A stretch of 7,084 nt of DNA from an uncultured Burkholderiaceae bacterium (GTDB lineage: Bacteria; Pseudomonadota; Gammaproteobacteria; Burkholderiales; Burkholderiaceae). The notes beneath the pieces were generated by a model that saw nothing but the letters and a program-made list of their open reading frames with translations, made no database searches and was not told where the DNA came from. The position numbers were made by a program, and so were the translations under genes. The DNA lies in assembly GCA_937871985.1 (NCBI GenBank), contig CALMPB010000264.1, positions 1-7,084 on the forward strand, given 5' to 3'. Positions 1 to 6,090 of the stretch are shown here, one piece after another. Numbering within the stretch: the stretch's first letter is position 1; every line of letters starts with the position of its first letter.

Positions 1-405
1 ATCAATTCCGACAACCTCTTCCGTTGGGGGCTGTTCGTTCGGGACCCTCTGGAGCGTTGGTCCCAAGGGCAGGTGACGCTGGTGGGCGATGCCTGTCATT
101 CCATGACGCCATACCTCGGCATGGGTGTAAATGTGACGATGGAAGATGCGTGCGTTCTCGCGCGTGTGCTCAGCAAGACGCCTGGTGATATCGAAGGTGC
201 CCTCAAGCGCTACGACTCTTTGCGCATTGCCCGGGCAAATCGCACGGCCGCCAAGTCACTCGAGATGCTCCGTGTTTTTCACAGCCCCGAGTTGGCGAAA
301 GACGAAACAGCCCATTCGTACATCAGCAAGAGTTGGTCGCCGGAGGCCGTGCGCGAGCGATACGATTGGCTTCTGGCCTACGATGCGACTTCGGTGGAGA
401 TCTGA
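1..405 (+). CDS. FAD-dependent aromatic-ring monooxygenase, C-terminal part (5' truncated by window)
   Basis: The reading frame is open from the first base, so only the last 134 residues are present and the start lies outside the window. The fragment contains GDACHSMTPYLGMGVN (from about residue 28 of the fragment), which matches the second FAD-contacting GD motif of class A flavoprotein monooxygenases (the p-hydroxybenzoate, salicylate and 6-hydroxynicotinate hydroxylase group), followed by the usual MEDA..LA helix. In that family the enzyme uses NAD(P)H and O2 to hydroxylate an aromatic ring in the cytoplasm. The tail ends in WLLAYDATSVEI, similar in style to NicC-like proteins, but this is recalled rather than aligned. 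The stop overlaps the start of the next gene, an amidohydrolase-type enzyme, which hints at a nitrogen-containing aromatic substrate. The FAD monooxygenase call is firm; the substrate is not known. Confidence 0.88.
   Translation: MNSDNLFRWGLFVRDPLERWSQGQVTLVGDACHSMTPYLGMGVNVTMEDACVLARVLSKTPGDIEGALKRYDSLRIARANRTAAKSLEMLRVFHSPELAKDETAHSYISKSWSPEAVRERYDWLLAYDATSVEI
393..400 (+). promoter_or_regulatory. Ribosome binding site of the isochorismatase-fold hydrolase
   Basis: GGTGGAGA lies inside the last codons of the monooxygenase. Its GGAG core (396-399) is 5 nt before the ATG at 405 and 8 nt before the in-frame ATG at 408. It supports a start at 405 or 408 rather than the further upstream in-frame ATG at 333, which lies deep inside the monooxygenase gene. 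Confidence 0.6.
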
Positions 406-1121
406 TGATGACCGGTCCAATCGAAAATCGCGCGAGGCCCTGGGATGGGTTCATCCCTGAAGAAGAGTTGGCCATTTACCGGAATGCGGGCTGGGGCTTG
501 CCGACAGGGCTGGGCCAAAGGCCGGCGCTCTTGGTGATCGACGTTCAGTACCGCTCCATGGGCGAGAAGCCGATGCCGATCACAGAAGCCATCAAGACAA
601 TGCCCACAAGTTGCGGTGAGTACGGATGGCGCGCAGTGCCACGCATCGCGCAACTCATTGAGGTGTTCCGTGAGCTTGGTGCGCCAATCTTCTACCCCCA
701 TGTGGCTCCCAAGGGGCCGAACAACCGTGGGCAGTTTGAGACGAAAGTGCCTGGCGTGATGGATGTGCCGGCGCGCGGCTACGAGTTCATCGCTGAGATT
801 AGTCCGCGCGCTGAGGATGTGCTGATACCGAAGTTTCAGGCCAGCGCATTCCACGGAACGACACTCAAGAGCCATCTCATCGGACTTCAGGTGGATACCG
901 TTGTTGTTACAGGCTGCACGACGAGCGGTTGCGTGCGGGCGACCGCGGTTGACGCTTGCGCATTGAACTTCAAAGTCGTCGTGCCCCAAGACGCGGTCTA
1001 CGATCGCTCCCAAACGTCGCATGCTGTAAACCTCTTCGATTTGGCAAGCAAGTACGCGGACGTCCTTGATACGGATGAATTGGCCTCGCAACTACTTGCA
1101 CAACGTGCCAAGCCGGTTTGA
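405..1121 (+). CDS. Isochorismatase-family cysteine hydrolase (N-carbamoylsarcosine/maleamate amidase-like)
   Basis: This is a complete 238-residue protein, normal length for the isochorismatase-like cysteine hydrolases. The family triad is present: Asp46 in LLVIDVQ, Lys143 in IPKFQASAF, and the nucleophile Cys176 in VVVTGCTTSGCVRATAVDA. The GCTTSGCVRAT form is typical of N-carbamoylsarcosine amidohydrolase and maleamate amidase relatives, which hydrolyse C-N amide bonds; true isochorismatases lack this cysteine. There is no signal peptide, so it is cytoplasmic. The start at 405 is chosen because its ATG overlaps the monooxygenase TGA (TGATG) and follows a good Shine-Dalgarno sequence; 408 is an equally possible start. 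Translational coupling to a ring hydroxylase suggests both act in one pathway, perhaps releasing ammonia from a ring-cleavage product such as maleamate. That function is inferred from context only. The gene ends 17 bp before an insertion-sequence end. Confidence 0.9.
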   Translation: MMTGPIENRARPWDGFIPEEELAIYRNAGWGLPTGLGQRPALLVIDVQYRSMGEKPMPITEAIKTMPTSCGEYGWRAVPRIAQLIEVFRELGAPIFYPHVAPKGPNNRGQFETKVPGVMDVPARGYEFIAEISPRAEDVLIPKFQASAFHGTTLKSHLIGLQVDTVVVTGCTTSGCVRATAVDACALNFKVVVPQDAVYDRSQTSHAVNLFDLASKYADVLDTDELASQLLAQRAKPV

Positions 1122-1138
1122 CTCAGTCGCGCCGATTT

Positions 1139-1164
1139 TGAACTGACCATCCAGAAGATGGACA
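1139..1164 (+). repeat. Putative left terminal inverted repeat of the IS remnant
   Basis: The sequence starts TGAACTGACC and continues with CAGAAGATGGACA, close to the TG-starting ends of IS150-group elements in betaproteobacteria (general form TGNACTGACCCC-AGAAGTTGGACA). It lies just ahead of the OrfA remnant, in the place expected for the left end. No partner repeat was found on the right side, so target duplications cannot be defined. Confidence 0.55.
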
Positions 1165-1174
1165 AACGTCAAGG

Positions 1175-1651
1175 GGATTCAAGAAGAAGTACAGAACGAG
1201 GTTCAAGCTAAAAGTCGCCCAGGGCTGCTTGGCGGGCGAAGGTGGCGCGAAGCATTTAACTTGGCGGTGGTTTGAGTACGCGGAGAGGGTCCGCCGTGGG
1301 TAAGCCACTACCGCCTATATGGCATCGGCGGATTGCTCCCCAAGCGCAGCGCTTCCCGTACGCAGTTCAAGCTGCAAGTGCTTTGCCATCAGGATCGCGA
1401 GCAGCGTTCCAGCCGTCAGGCCGTGCCGTTCTATGGCATCCGCAATCCCAACCAAGTCACGGTTTGGCGACGCCGGTTTAAACAAGACCGCCTGCAGGCT
1501 CTGGAGTGCATGAAAGTAGAGACAGCAAGCAGAGATGAAGCCAGAGCGACGCTGTACAGCAGCGTCGGATGTGCTTGCTGCCGGTGCAGCGCAAACCCAA
1601 TGGGACGGTGACTGCAGAATGCGCGCGGAAGTTGCGTGCCTAAAAGAATAG
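1175..1651 (+). pseudogene. IS3/IS150-family transposase OrfA, frameshifted remnant
   Basis: Three frames together rebuild an OrfA-like helix-turn-helix protein. Bases 1175-1296 (frame 2) encode KKYRTRFKLKVAQGCLAG and the first HTH. Around 1296 one base appears lost (cgccg-tgg instead of cgc cgN tgg), and the sequence resumes in frame 1 as WVSHYRLYGIGGLLPKRS from 1297, followed by the second HTH with VTVWRRRF. After about 1530 the homology moves back to frame 2 (MKPERR at 1535, then MRAEVACLKE) and ends at a TAG at 1649-1651, where intact relatives continue with a KKLEAL-type motif. No frame is long enough to make a working protein. Intact OrfA binds the IS ends and is fused to OrfB by programmed frameshifting; that role is lost here. 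Confidence 0.8.
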
Positions 1652-2121
1652 CAGGCCTCGTTCCAATCGAAGAGGTCAGCGGCGCACAAAGCGTGTTTGA
1701 GTGCGCGGTTGAGGCGTGAGCACAAGTTGGCAAGCTTGGCGCGCAGTACGTTCTAATAGCAGACCCAGGCGAGCCATTGTGCCGACCAGCAATGCGCCAT
1801 GGAGGCCAGAATCCGCACGGTCTTTGACGAGCACAAGGGCCGCTTGGTTACTGGCGGATCACAGTTGCGCCGTGCAAGTCAATGGCGGAGCCAGTCACCG
1901 CAAGCGCGTGCAGCGCCTGGGGCAGAAGAAGGGTCTGCCTGCGCGCGTTGCTGCGGATGAAGCAGCGAACCCGGCATGTCACGGGCATGAGCGTGCCAAG
2001 CGCACTGCGGTGTGTATTCTTCGCGACCGCGCAAAATTAGAAGTGGGCGACTGATGGCGCCGAAGTCAACGTGAATGGTCACAAGCTCAACCTGTACGAA
2101 CCGCATCTCATGCAGGCCTGA
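1652..2121 (+). pseudogene. IS3/IS150-family transposase OrfB, fragmentary remnant
   Basis: Scattered blocks of the OrfB integrase-type transposase can be read. They are LRREHKLASLARS (about 1701-1746), DQQCAMEARIRTVFDEHKG in frame 2 (about 1781-1840), YWRITVA in frame 1 (from 1849), VNGGASHRKRVQRLGQKKGL in frame 0 (1878 onward), and TDGAEVNVNGHKLNL in frame 1 (2050 onward), which corresponds to the region of the first catalytic Asp (TDVTEF-type motif). The TDVTEF-type block reads TDGAEV, so the catalytic motif is itself mutated. At least three frameshifts and several stops separate the blocks, and the remaining DDE residues are absent. The region also contains a small GC-rich inverted repeat just past the end (2130-2144, GCCGCG-ccg-CGCGGC) of unknown meaning. 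Confidence 0.75.
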
Positions 2122-2182
2122 ATCAGCTTGCCGCGCCGCGCGGCTCTTGGTCACGCAGTGGGAGTGGCGGAAAGGAATATCA

Positions 2183-2211
2183 TTCTGATTTTCGGCTGCA
2201 TTCTATATAAT
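2183..2211 (+). promoter_or_regulatory. Putative sigma-70 promoter of the iclR-type gene
   Basis: A perfect TATAAT (2206-2211) lies 41 to 46 bp before the chosen iclR start at 2252. A weak -35 candidate, TTCTGA (2183-2188), sits 17 bp upstream of it. The surrounding stretch is clearly more AT-rich than the flanks. The box overlaps the ATG at 2210, which argues against that codon as the translation start. A small dyad GAAT-atc-ATTC (2175-2185) and a repeated CATTCT (2181-2186, 2199-2204) overlap the promoter and could be operator parts, but they are too short to be convincing. Confidence 0.5.
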
Positions 2212-2251
2212 GCTGACCGGTAGTCGGATACTTTCCAAGCAGGGCTCTGAG

Positions 2252-2983
2252 ATGGATGACAAGCAGGCGGGCGTTGCAGCCGTAGAGAGGGCATTTGCGA
2301 TCCTCAACGCGTTCAAGGAGCGGGAATCCTCTCTCAGCCTCAATGAGATCGCCAATCGAACTGGGATGTATAAAAGCACGATCCTCCGGCTGCTGGTGAC
2401 GTTGATTCAAGAGCATTGCATCGTGAGGCTGGACGACGGCACCTATCAGCTGGGTTCGAAGCTCTTGCGTTGGGGTGGCTTGTATCAGGGATCGCTCGAC
2501 CTGAGCGATCATGTGCCCCCGGTCCTGAAGCGGCTCGCGGAAGAAACGGGTGAGGGAGTATCCTTTTTTACCCGGGAAAATGATATCCGCGTATGCCTCT
2601 TCCGAGTGGATTCTTCGAAGGCAGTTCGAGACCACGTTCGTACTGGAGACCTACTCCCCCTCGACAAAGGAGCGGCTGGTCGTGTCCTTGTGGCGTTCGA
2701 CACGACAGTCACGGATCCAGACAACGTTCCCACGAGCCCACTCATCGCCACCGTCGGCGAGCGGGAGCCTGATATAGCCGCGATCGCGGCTCCCGTGTTC
2801 GGCCTTAGGCAAAGCTTGAGAGGTGCGTTGGCCGTTTCAGGGCCTGCGTCTCGCTTTTCGATCACCGCCGTGCCACAGATTTCCCAGGCGTTGACAAATG
2901 CAGCGGCTGAACTCACTCGCAGGCTTGGAGGAGATCCTTCCATGTTCACGAATTACAAAGCGTTCACGGACATTTCTGTCTGA
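2252..2983 (+). CDS. IclR-family transcriptional regulator
   Basis: The 243-residue product has the standard IclR layout. The N-terminal winged helix-turn-helix covers about residues 7-72: VAAVERAFAILNAF, then LSLNEIANRTGMYKSTILRLLVTL as the HTH and DDGTYQLGSKLLRWG as the wing. The C-terminal effector-binding domain covers about 88-225: LAEETGEGVSFFTREN, LPLDKGAAGRVLVAF and IAAPVF...GALAVSGPASRF. Such proteins bind a small acid metabolite and repress or activate catabolic operons. An in-frame ATG at 2210 would add 14 residues, but it overlaps the likely -10 box, so the ATG at 2252 is preferred; its ribosome site is weak. The gene converges on the acyl-CoA operon and follows the monooxygenase/hydrolase module after an IS scar. 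Either module could be its target; the sequence does not decide. No defect is seen. Confidence 0.93.
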   Translation: MDDKQAGVAAVERAFAILNAFKERESSLSLNEIANRTGMYKSTILRLLVTLIQEHCIVRLDDGTYQLGSKLLRWGGLYQGSLDLSDHVPPVLKRLAEETGEGVSFFTRENDIRVCLFRVDSSKAVRDHVRTGDLLPLDKGAAGRVLVAFDTTVTDPDNVPTSPLIATVGEREPDIAAIAAPVFGLRQSLRGALAVSGPASRFSITAVPQISQALTNAAAELTRRLGGDPSMFTNYKAFTDISV

Positions 2984-3006
2984 GTCGCTTCTGTGCGCTT
3001 GAGTGA

Positions 3007-3048
3007 CGGCGTTGATGCCAGAGCGCGAGGGCTCTGGCATCAACGCCG
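3007..3048. terminator. Long hairpin between convergent genes, probable bidirectional terminator
   Basis: A perfect 18-bp inverted repeat (3007-3024 and 3031-3048) encloses the 6-nt loop gcgagg. The left arm contains GGCGTTGATGCCAGAGC. It lies 23 bp after the iclR stop and 13 bp beyond the stop of the minus-strand CoA ligase, the expected place for a shared terminator. Neither side has a real T-tract (only GATTTC on the plus side), so it is not a textbook intrinsic terminator. A second, smaller hairpin (CGCCGG at 3044-3049 with CCGGCG at 3055-3060) overlaps its right foot. It may equally protect mRNA 3' ends. Confidence 0.65.
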
Positions 3049-3061
3049 GATTTCCCGGCGC

Positions 3062-5206
3062 CTAAGCCCGAACAATCAACCCGTCCACCGCGATCACGCG
3101 TTCTGCGCTGCAGATAATAGGGTTGACATCGATCTCGGCAATGAGATCGCGCTCGCTGGCAATCAACGTCGAGATGCGCGAGATGGCTTCGGCGAGCGCG
3201 TCTATGTTCGCTGGCGCACTCCCGCGATATCCTTGAAGAAGCTGATAGCCACGCAAGCGACGCAGCAGGCGGTGTGCCTCCGTAGTGTCGACAGGTGCGA
3301 GGGACGCGACGGTGTCCTTGAGCAACTCGACCATGATGCCGCCCATGCCGACGACGATCATGGGCCCGAAAAGCGCATCGACGCGTGCACCGACCAAAAT
3401 CTCCACGCCGGGCGGAATCATCGGCTGCACCAGCACGCCATTGATGCGATCAGCAGTGGTCGCCTTCAATGCGTTCGCCATCACAGCCTCATAGGCCTCC
3501 AGCAAGGCACGCTCGTCACAAATGTTCAGGCGTAACACGCCGGCATCCGTCTTGTGTGGCAAATCCGCAGACTCCACTTTGAGCGCGACTGGAAAGCCGA
3601 GTCGATTCGCGGCGCTCAGTGCATCGTCAGCAGAGGACACCAGCGCGTTGTTCACAACCGGCACACCACAGACTTCCAGGACGCGTCGCGAAGGTCCCTC
3701 AGCCACTGTACGTTCAGTCCCTGCTGCCAGTAGTTCTTGCCGGACGGCATTTCTTTGCGCAGGTTTCAGCGAACGTTCAGCGCCAGAGGCCGGTTGCGCC
3801 AGTTTTTTCGACCATCGATGCCACGCTGCGAGTGTGCTGAAGCAATTGGCCGTCGAGCGAAACACGGCCAAGTTTGGCCGCATTTCCATTTCGCGCGTAC
3901 CTGGTCCATCTGACCATCCGGTCAGCGCGAAGACACAGGCCATCTTTCCGTGCGCGCGCGCCTGGTCTCCAAGCTTGACGATGCGCTGCGCGTGCTCCGG
4001 TGTCGCAATGGGGAACGGCGTACACACTGAGCCGATGTCGGCTTCCTTCAGAAAAGCCTCGGCACACGCGGGAAATAGCGTGGCGTTATTCAGAAACTGA
4101 GCGGTTACGTCGCAAGGATTCCGCGAAGAGCCAAACTCGGGGATCAGCGATTCGAGCTCTGCTTTGAGCGCCGGACCGGGCTGGGGAAGATGAACATTGA
4201 ATATCTCGGCTTGGTCGGCAGCCAGAATGCCCGCGCCGCCAGAAGCCGTGAGGACCGCAACGCCGGTGGCACTTGCGTGGGGCGCCTTCGCGAAGAAGCT
4301 GGCCGTTTCCAGCAGATGTTCGAACTGGTCGACCACCACGAACCCGGCGCGCTCGAATAGCGCGTTGTAGCCGGCAGCCGAACCGGCAAGCGCGCCCGTG
4401 TGCGAAAGCGCCGCCTCCGCGCCACCTTCGCTGGTGCCGACCTTGTAGACTACGACCGCCTTGCCTGCGTCGCGGGCCAGGTCACCCGCTTCTATCAATC
4501 GAGCTGGATCTGTTACCCCTTCGAACACGCAAGCGATGGCATTGCAATCCGGATCCTGTGCGAGATAGGCAATTTGATCGGCGGCATCTACGTCGCAGCC
4601 GTTGCCCGACGTGAGCACATGACTGAACGACGTACCACGCTCCACGGCCTGCGCGAGCCCCACGCCGAGCGCACCTGATTGGCTGATCAGCCCAATGGAG
4701 CGAGAGCCTTCGTGACGAAGACGCTTCGGAATGTGGGTGAAAGTTCCCAGGGCACCATTGACTGCGTTCATGATGCCCAAGCAGTTCGGCCCGAGCAACC
4801 GTGTCGTGGTGCCGCGCGCCAATTTCACGATGTCGCGCTGGATGGCTTGGTGGTTCAGGTTGCTGCTTTCGCCCATACCCGACGCAAAGATGACTACGCC
4901 TTCCACGCCCAGTCGCACGCATTCTTCGACGAGCGGCAACACACCATCGCGCGGGACAGCCAACACCACACAATCCGGCACTTCTGGCAACGCTGTCAAG
5001 GAGGCGAAGCAGGTGCGCCCATTGATCTCCTGGTACTTGCCGTTGACGAGAAAGATCGATCCCGTGTAACTGTGGAGGTTGCCGAGCGTACGTGAGGCAA
5101 AGGAGGCGGGGTTGGGCGAAGCACCGACAATGGCGATGCTTGCGGGCGCGATCAGGCGGCGGAGCTGCTGATGGCGGTAGACGGGGCGCGTATCAAGTAT
5201 TGACAT
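3062..5206 (-). CDS. ADP-forming acyl-CoA ligase (acetate--CoA ligase family, fused alpha-beta)
   Basis: This 714-residue protein has the layout of single-chain NDP-forming acyl-CoA synthetases (about 700 residues). An N-terminal CoA-binding Rossmann domain (about 15-145, IAIVGASPNPASFASRTLGNL) is followed by succinyl-CoA-ligase-like flavodoxin domains (about 165-460) with ISQSGALG and ALSHTGALAG. His269 of the SHTG motif is the expected phosphohistidine. A C-terminal ATP-grasp domain (about 490-714) shows ALKVES, HKTDAGVLRL and the metal-binding EIDVNP (Asp693, Asn695). The family makes acyl-CoA from a carboxylic acid, ATP and CoA, releasing ADP and phosphate; members act on acetate, ferulate-type aryl acids or dicarboxylates. 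The ATG at 5206 is chosen because it leads into the conserved N-terminus and lies 14 nt after the MaoC stop; a longer frame back to 5422 only overlaps that gene. It is the last gene of the operon. The acid substrate is unknown. Confidence 0.92.
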   Translation of the reverse strand: MSILDTRPVYRHQQLRRLIAPASIAIVGASPNPASFASRTLGNLHSYTGSIFLVNGKYQEINGRTCFASLTALPEVPDCVVLAVPRDGVLPLVEECVRLGVEGVVIFASGMGESSNLNHQAIQRDIVKLARGTTTRLLGPNCLGIMNAVNGALGTFTHIPKRLRHEGSRSIGLISQSGALGVGLAQAVERGTSFSHVLTSGNGCDVDAADQIAYLAQDPDCNAIACVFEGVTDPARLIEAGDLARDAGKAVVVYKVGTSEGGAEAALSHTGALAGSAAGYNALFERAGFVVVDQFEHLLETASFFAKAPHASATGVAVLTASGGAGILAADQAEIFNVHLPQPGPALKAELESLIPEFGSSRNPCDVTAQFLNNATLFPACAEAFLKEADIGSVCTPFPIATPEHAQRIVKLGDQARAHGKMACVFALTGWSDGPGTREMEMRPNLAVFRSTANCFSTLAAWHRWSKKLAQPASGAERSLKPAQRNAVRQELLAAGTERTVAEGPSRRVLEVCGVPVVNNALVSSADDALSAANRLGFPVALKVESADLPHKTDAGVLRLNICDERALLEAYEAVMANALKATTADRINGVLVQPMIPPGVEILVGARVDALFGPMIVVGMGGIMVELLKDTVASLAPVDTTEAHRLLRRLRGYQLLQGYRGSAPANIDALAEAISRISTLIASERDLIAEIDVNPIICSAERVIAVDGLIVRA

Positions 5207-5220
5207 ACAAGGGCTCAAGT

Positions 5221-6090
5221 TCAGGTAAGTTCGGCCTGTCCATGGGAAAGCACGGTGACGTTTCGCGCGGCAACTCGCGCGCGGAACGCCACACCCGCCG
5301 GCATGCGCCAGCACTCGACGCGGATGGTCTCCCCCGGAAAAACAGGCGCAGAAAAGCGAGTGCGCATTGAACGCAGACGTGAAGGACCGTAGCCGCACAA
5401 GTGGGCTAACAGTCCGCGGCAAACCACGCCGTAAGTACCTAGGCCGTGCAGGATGGGCTTCGGGAAGCCCGCATTGCGGGCCACATCCGGGTCTGCATGC
5501 AGCGGATTCATGTCACCGGATAGGCGGTACAGCAGCGCCGCGTCGGTTCGCGTGGCCAGGTCGAAAACGATGTCGGGCGCAGTCTCGGGAGTAGGGGGCA
5601 GCGCGGTGGCGGGAGCGTCGCTCACGCCCCCCAGCTTTGAAAACCCGCCATCACCCCGGCAGAAGAATGCCTGTTCGACGGTGACGAGTGCTTGATCCGT
5701 TGTCGGGTCATAAAGCGTTTTCTCTGCATAGATGATTGCGCCTTTTCCTTCCCCTTTGTCGACGACGCGGTTCACGCGGGTTCGGCCGATGACCGTTCCT
5801 TCCGGAGCCAGGGCGGTATGCACCGTCAATGCCTGCTCTCCGTGCACCAACTTCAACGCGTCGATTCCCAGTTCCTTTCTATCGCGCATCCAGAATCCGG
5901 GAGAACCGAGAACGTTGGCCATCGAAGGAACGACTAGCAGTTCTTTCTCATAGACGAAACGCAGCTCCTCAGGTTTCGTGGGGTCGCCGCCCATGCCGAT
6001 GCCAAGTGCGTAGAGGATGGTATCGCGGGCTGTGTAGCTGTGACGCCGATCCTCAAGCTGGAGGTTGCGGACTTTCTGATAGTCAAGCAT
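5221..6090 (-). CDS. MaoC/hydratase-2 family (R)-enoyl-CoA hydratase, double hot-dog
   Basis: The 289-residue protein carries two hot-dog folds. The N-terminal half (about 20-150) has DTILYALGIGMG and a region typical of the peroxisomal hydratase-2 N-domain. The C-terminal half (about 170-289) has the hydratase-2 motif YRLSGDMNPLHADP with catalytic Asp193 and His198, followed by FPKPILHGLGTYG. Such enzymes add water to trans-2-enoyl-CoA to give (R)-3-hydroxyacyl-CoA in the cytoplasm. The start at 6090 is used because ATGCTTGA overlaps the preceding stop by 8 nt, which implies translational coupling. A frame extension back to 6192 lies fully inside the upstream gene and adds no family sequence. 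It sits between a crotonase-fold gene and a CoA ligase, so two different hydratase folds share one operon; they may act on different intermediates. Family assignment is secure, substrate unknown. Confidence 0.92.
   Translation of the reverse strand: MLDYQKVRNLQLEDRRHSYTARDTILYALGIGMGGDPTKPEELRFVYEKELLVVPSMANVLGSPGFWMRDRKELGIDALKLVHGEQALTVHTALAPEGTVIGRTRVNRVVDKGEGKGAIIYAEKTLYDPTTDQALVTVEQAFFCRGDGGFSKLGGVSDAPATALPPTPETAPDIVFDLATRTDAALLYRLSGDMNPLHADPDVARNAGFPKPILHGLGTYGVVCRGLLAHLCGYGPSRLRSMRTRFSAPVFPGETIRVECWRMPAGVAFRARVAARNVTVLSHGQAELT

Larger units (their letters stand above)
1139..2121 (+). mobile_element. Decayed, right-truncated IS3-family (IS150-like) insertion sequence
   Basis: No intact gene occupies this stretch. 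It begins with a 26-bp sequence resembling an IS150-group left terminal repeat and continues with broken pieces of OrfA and OrfB transposase in the usual order. Recognisable pieces are FKLKVAQGCLAGEGGAKHL, then QFKLQVLCHQDREQ with IRNPNQVTVWRRRF (second HTH), then MRAEVACLKE (leucine-zipper end of OrfA), then LRREHKLASLARS, ARIRTVFDEHKG and HRKRVQRL, and finally VNVNGHKL, which corresponds to the start of the DDE catalytic region. Homology fades after about 2110 and no matching right terminal repeat is seen before the iclR-type gene, so roughly the last half to two thirds of orfB, including most DDE residues, is missing. The element cannot transpose by itself. The family is recognised by memory of conserved blocks, not by a search. 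Confidence 0.82.

Noticed and set aside
333..404. N-terminal extension of the isochorismatase-fold hydrolase to an ATG at 333
   Set aside because: It lies entirely within the monooxygenase gene in another frame, adds no family sequence, and a good ribosome site precedes 405.
378..1091. 237-codon frame on the minus strand
   Set aside because: It is antisense to the hydrolase, which has a complete catalytic triad; the antisense product shows no recognisable domain.
1315..1733. Minus-strand frames of 136 and 100 codons in the middle region
   Set aside because: They are antisense to recognisable transposase blocks and look like chance frames in GC-rich decayed DNA.
1716..2054. A 112-codon plus-strand frame as a new gene
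   Set aside because: Part of it (HRKRVQRL and neighbours) is one frame of the broken OrfB; the beginning is out of frame with the transposase blocks there. It is a pseudogene piece.
2130..2144. GCCGCG-ccg-CGCGGC hairpin as a terminator of the IS or of the upstream operon
   Set aside because: Only 6 bp with a 3-nt loop and no T-tract; GC-rich DNA produces such dyads by chance.
3522..4100. 192-codon plus-strand frame inside the CoA ligase
   Set aside because: Antisense shadow of a well-supported 714-residue ligase; no motif seen.
5207..5422. 72-residue N-terminal extension of the CoA ligase
   Set aside because: It overlaps the MaoC gene in another frame and its composition (Arg, Cys, Ser rich) is typical of a frame shadow; the family N-terminus begins after 5206.
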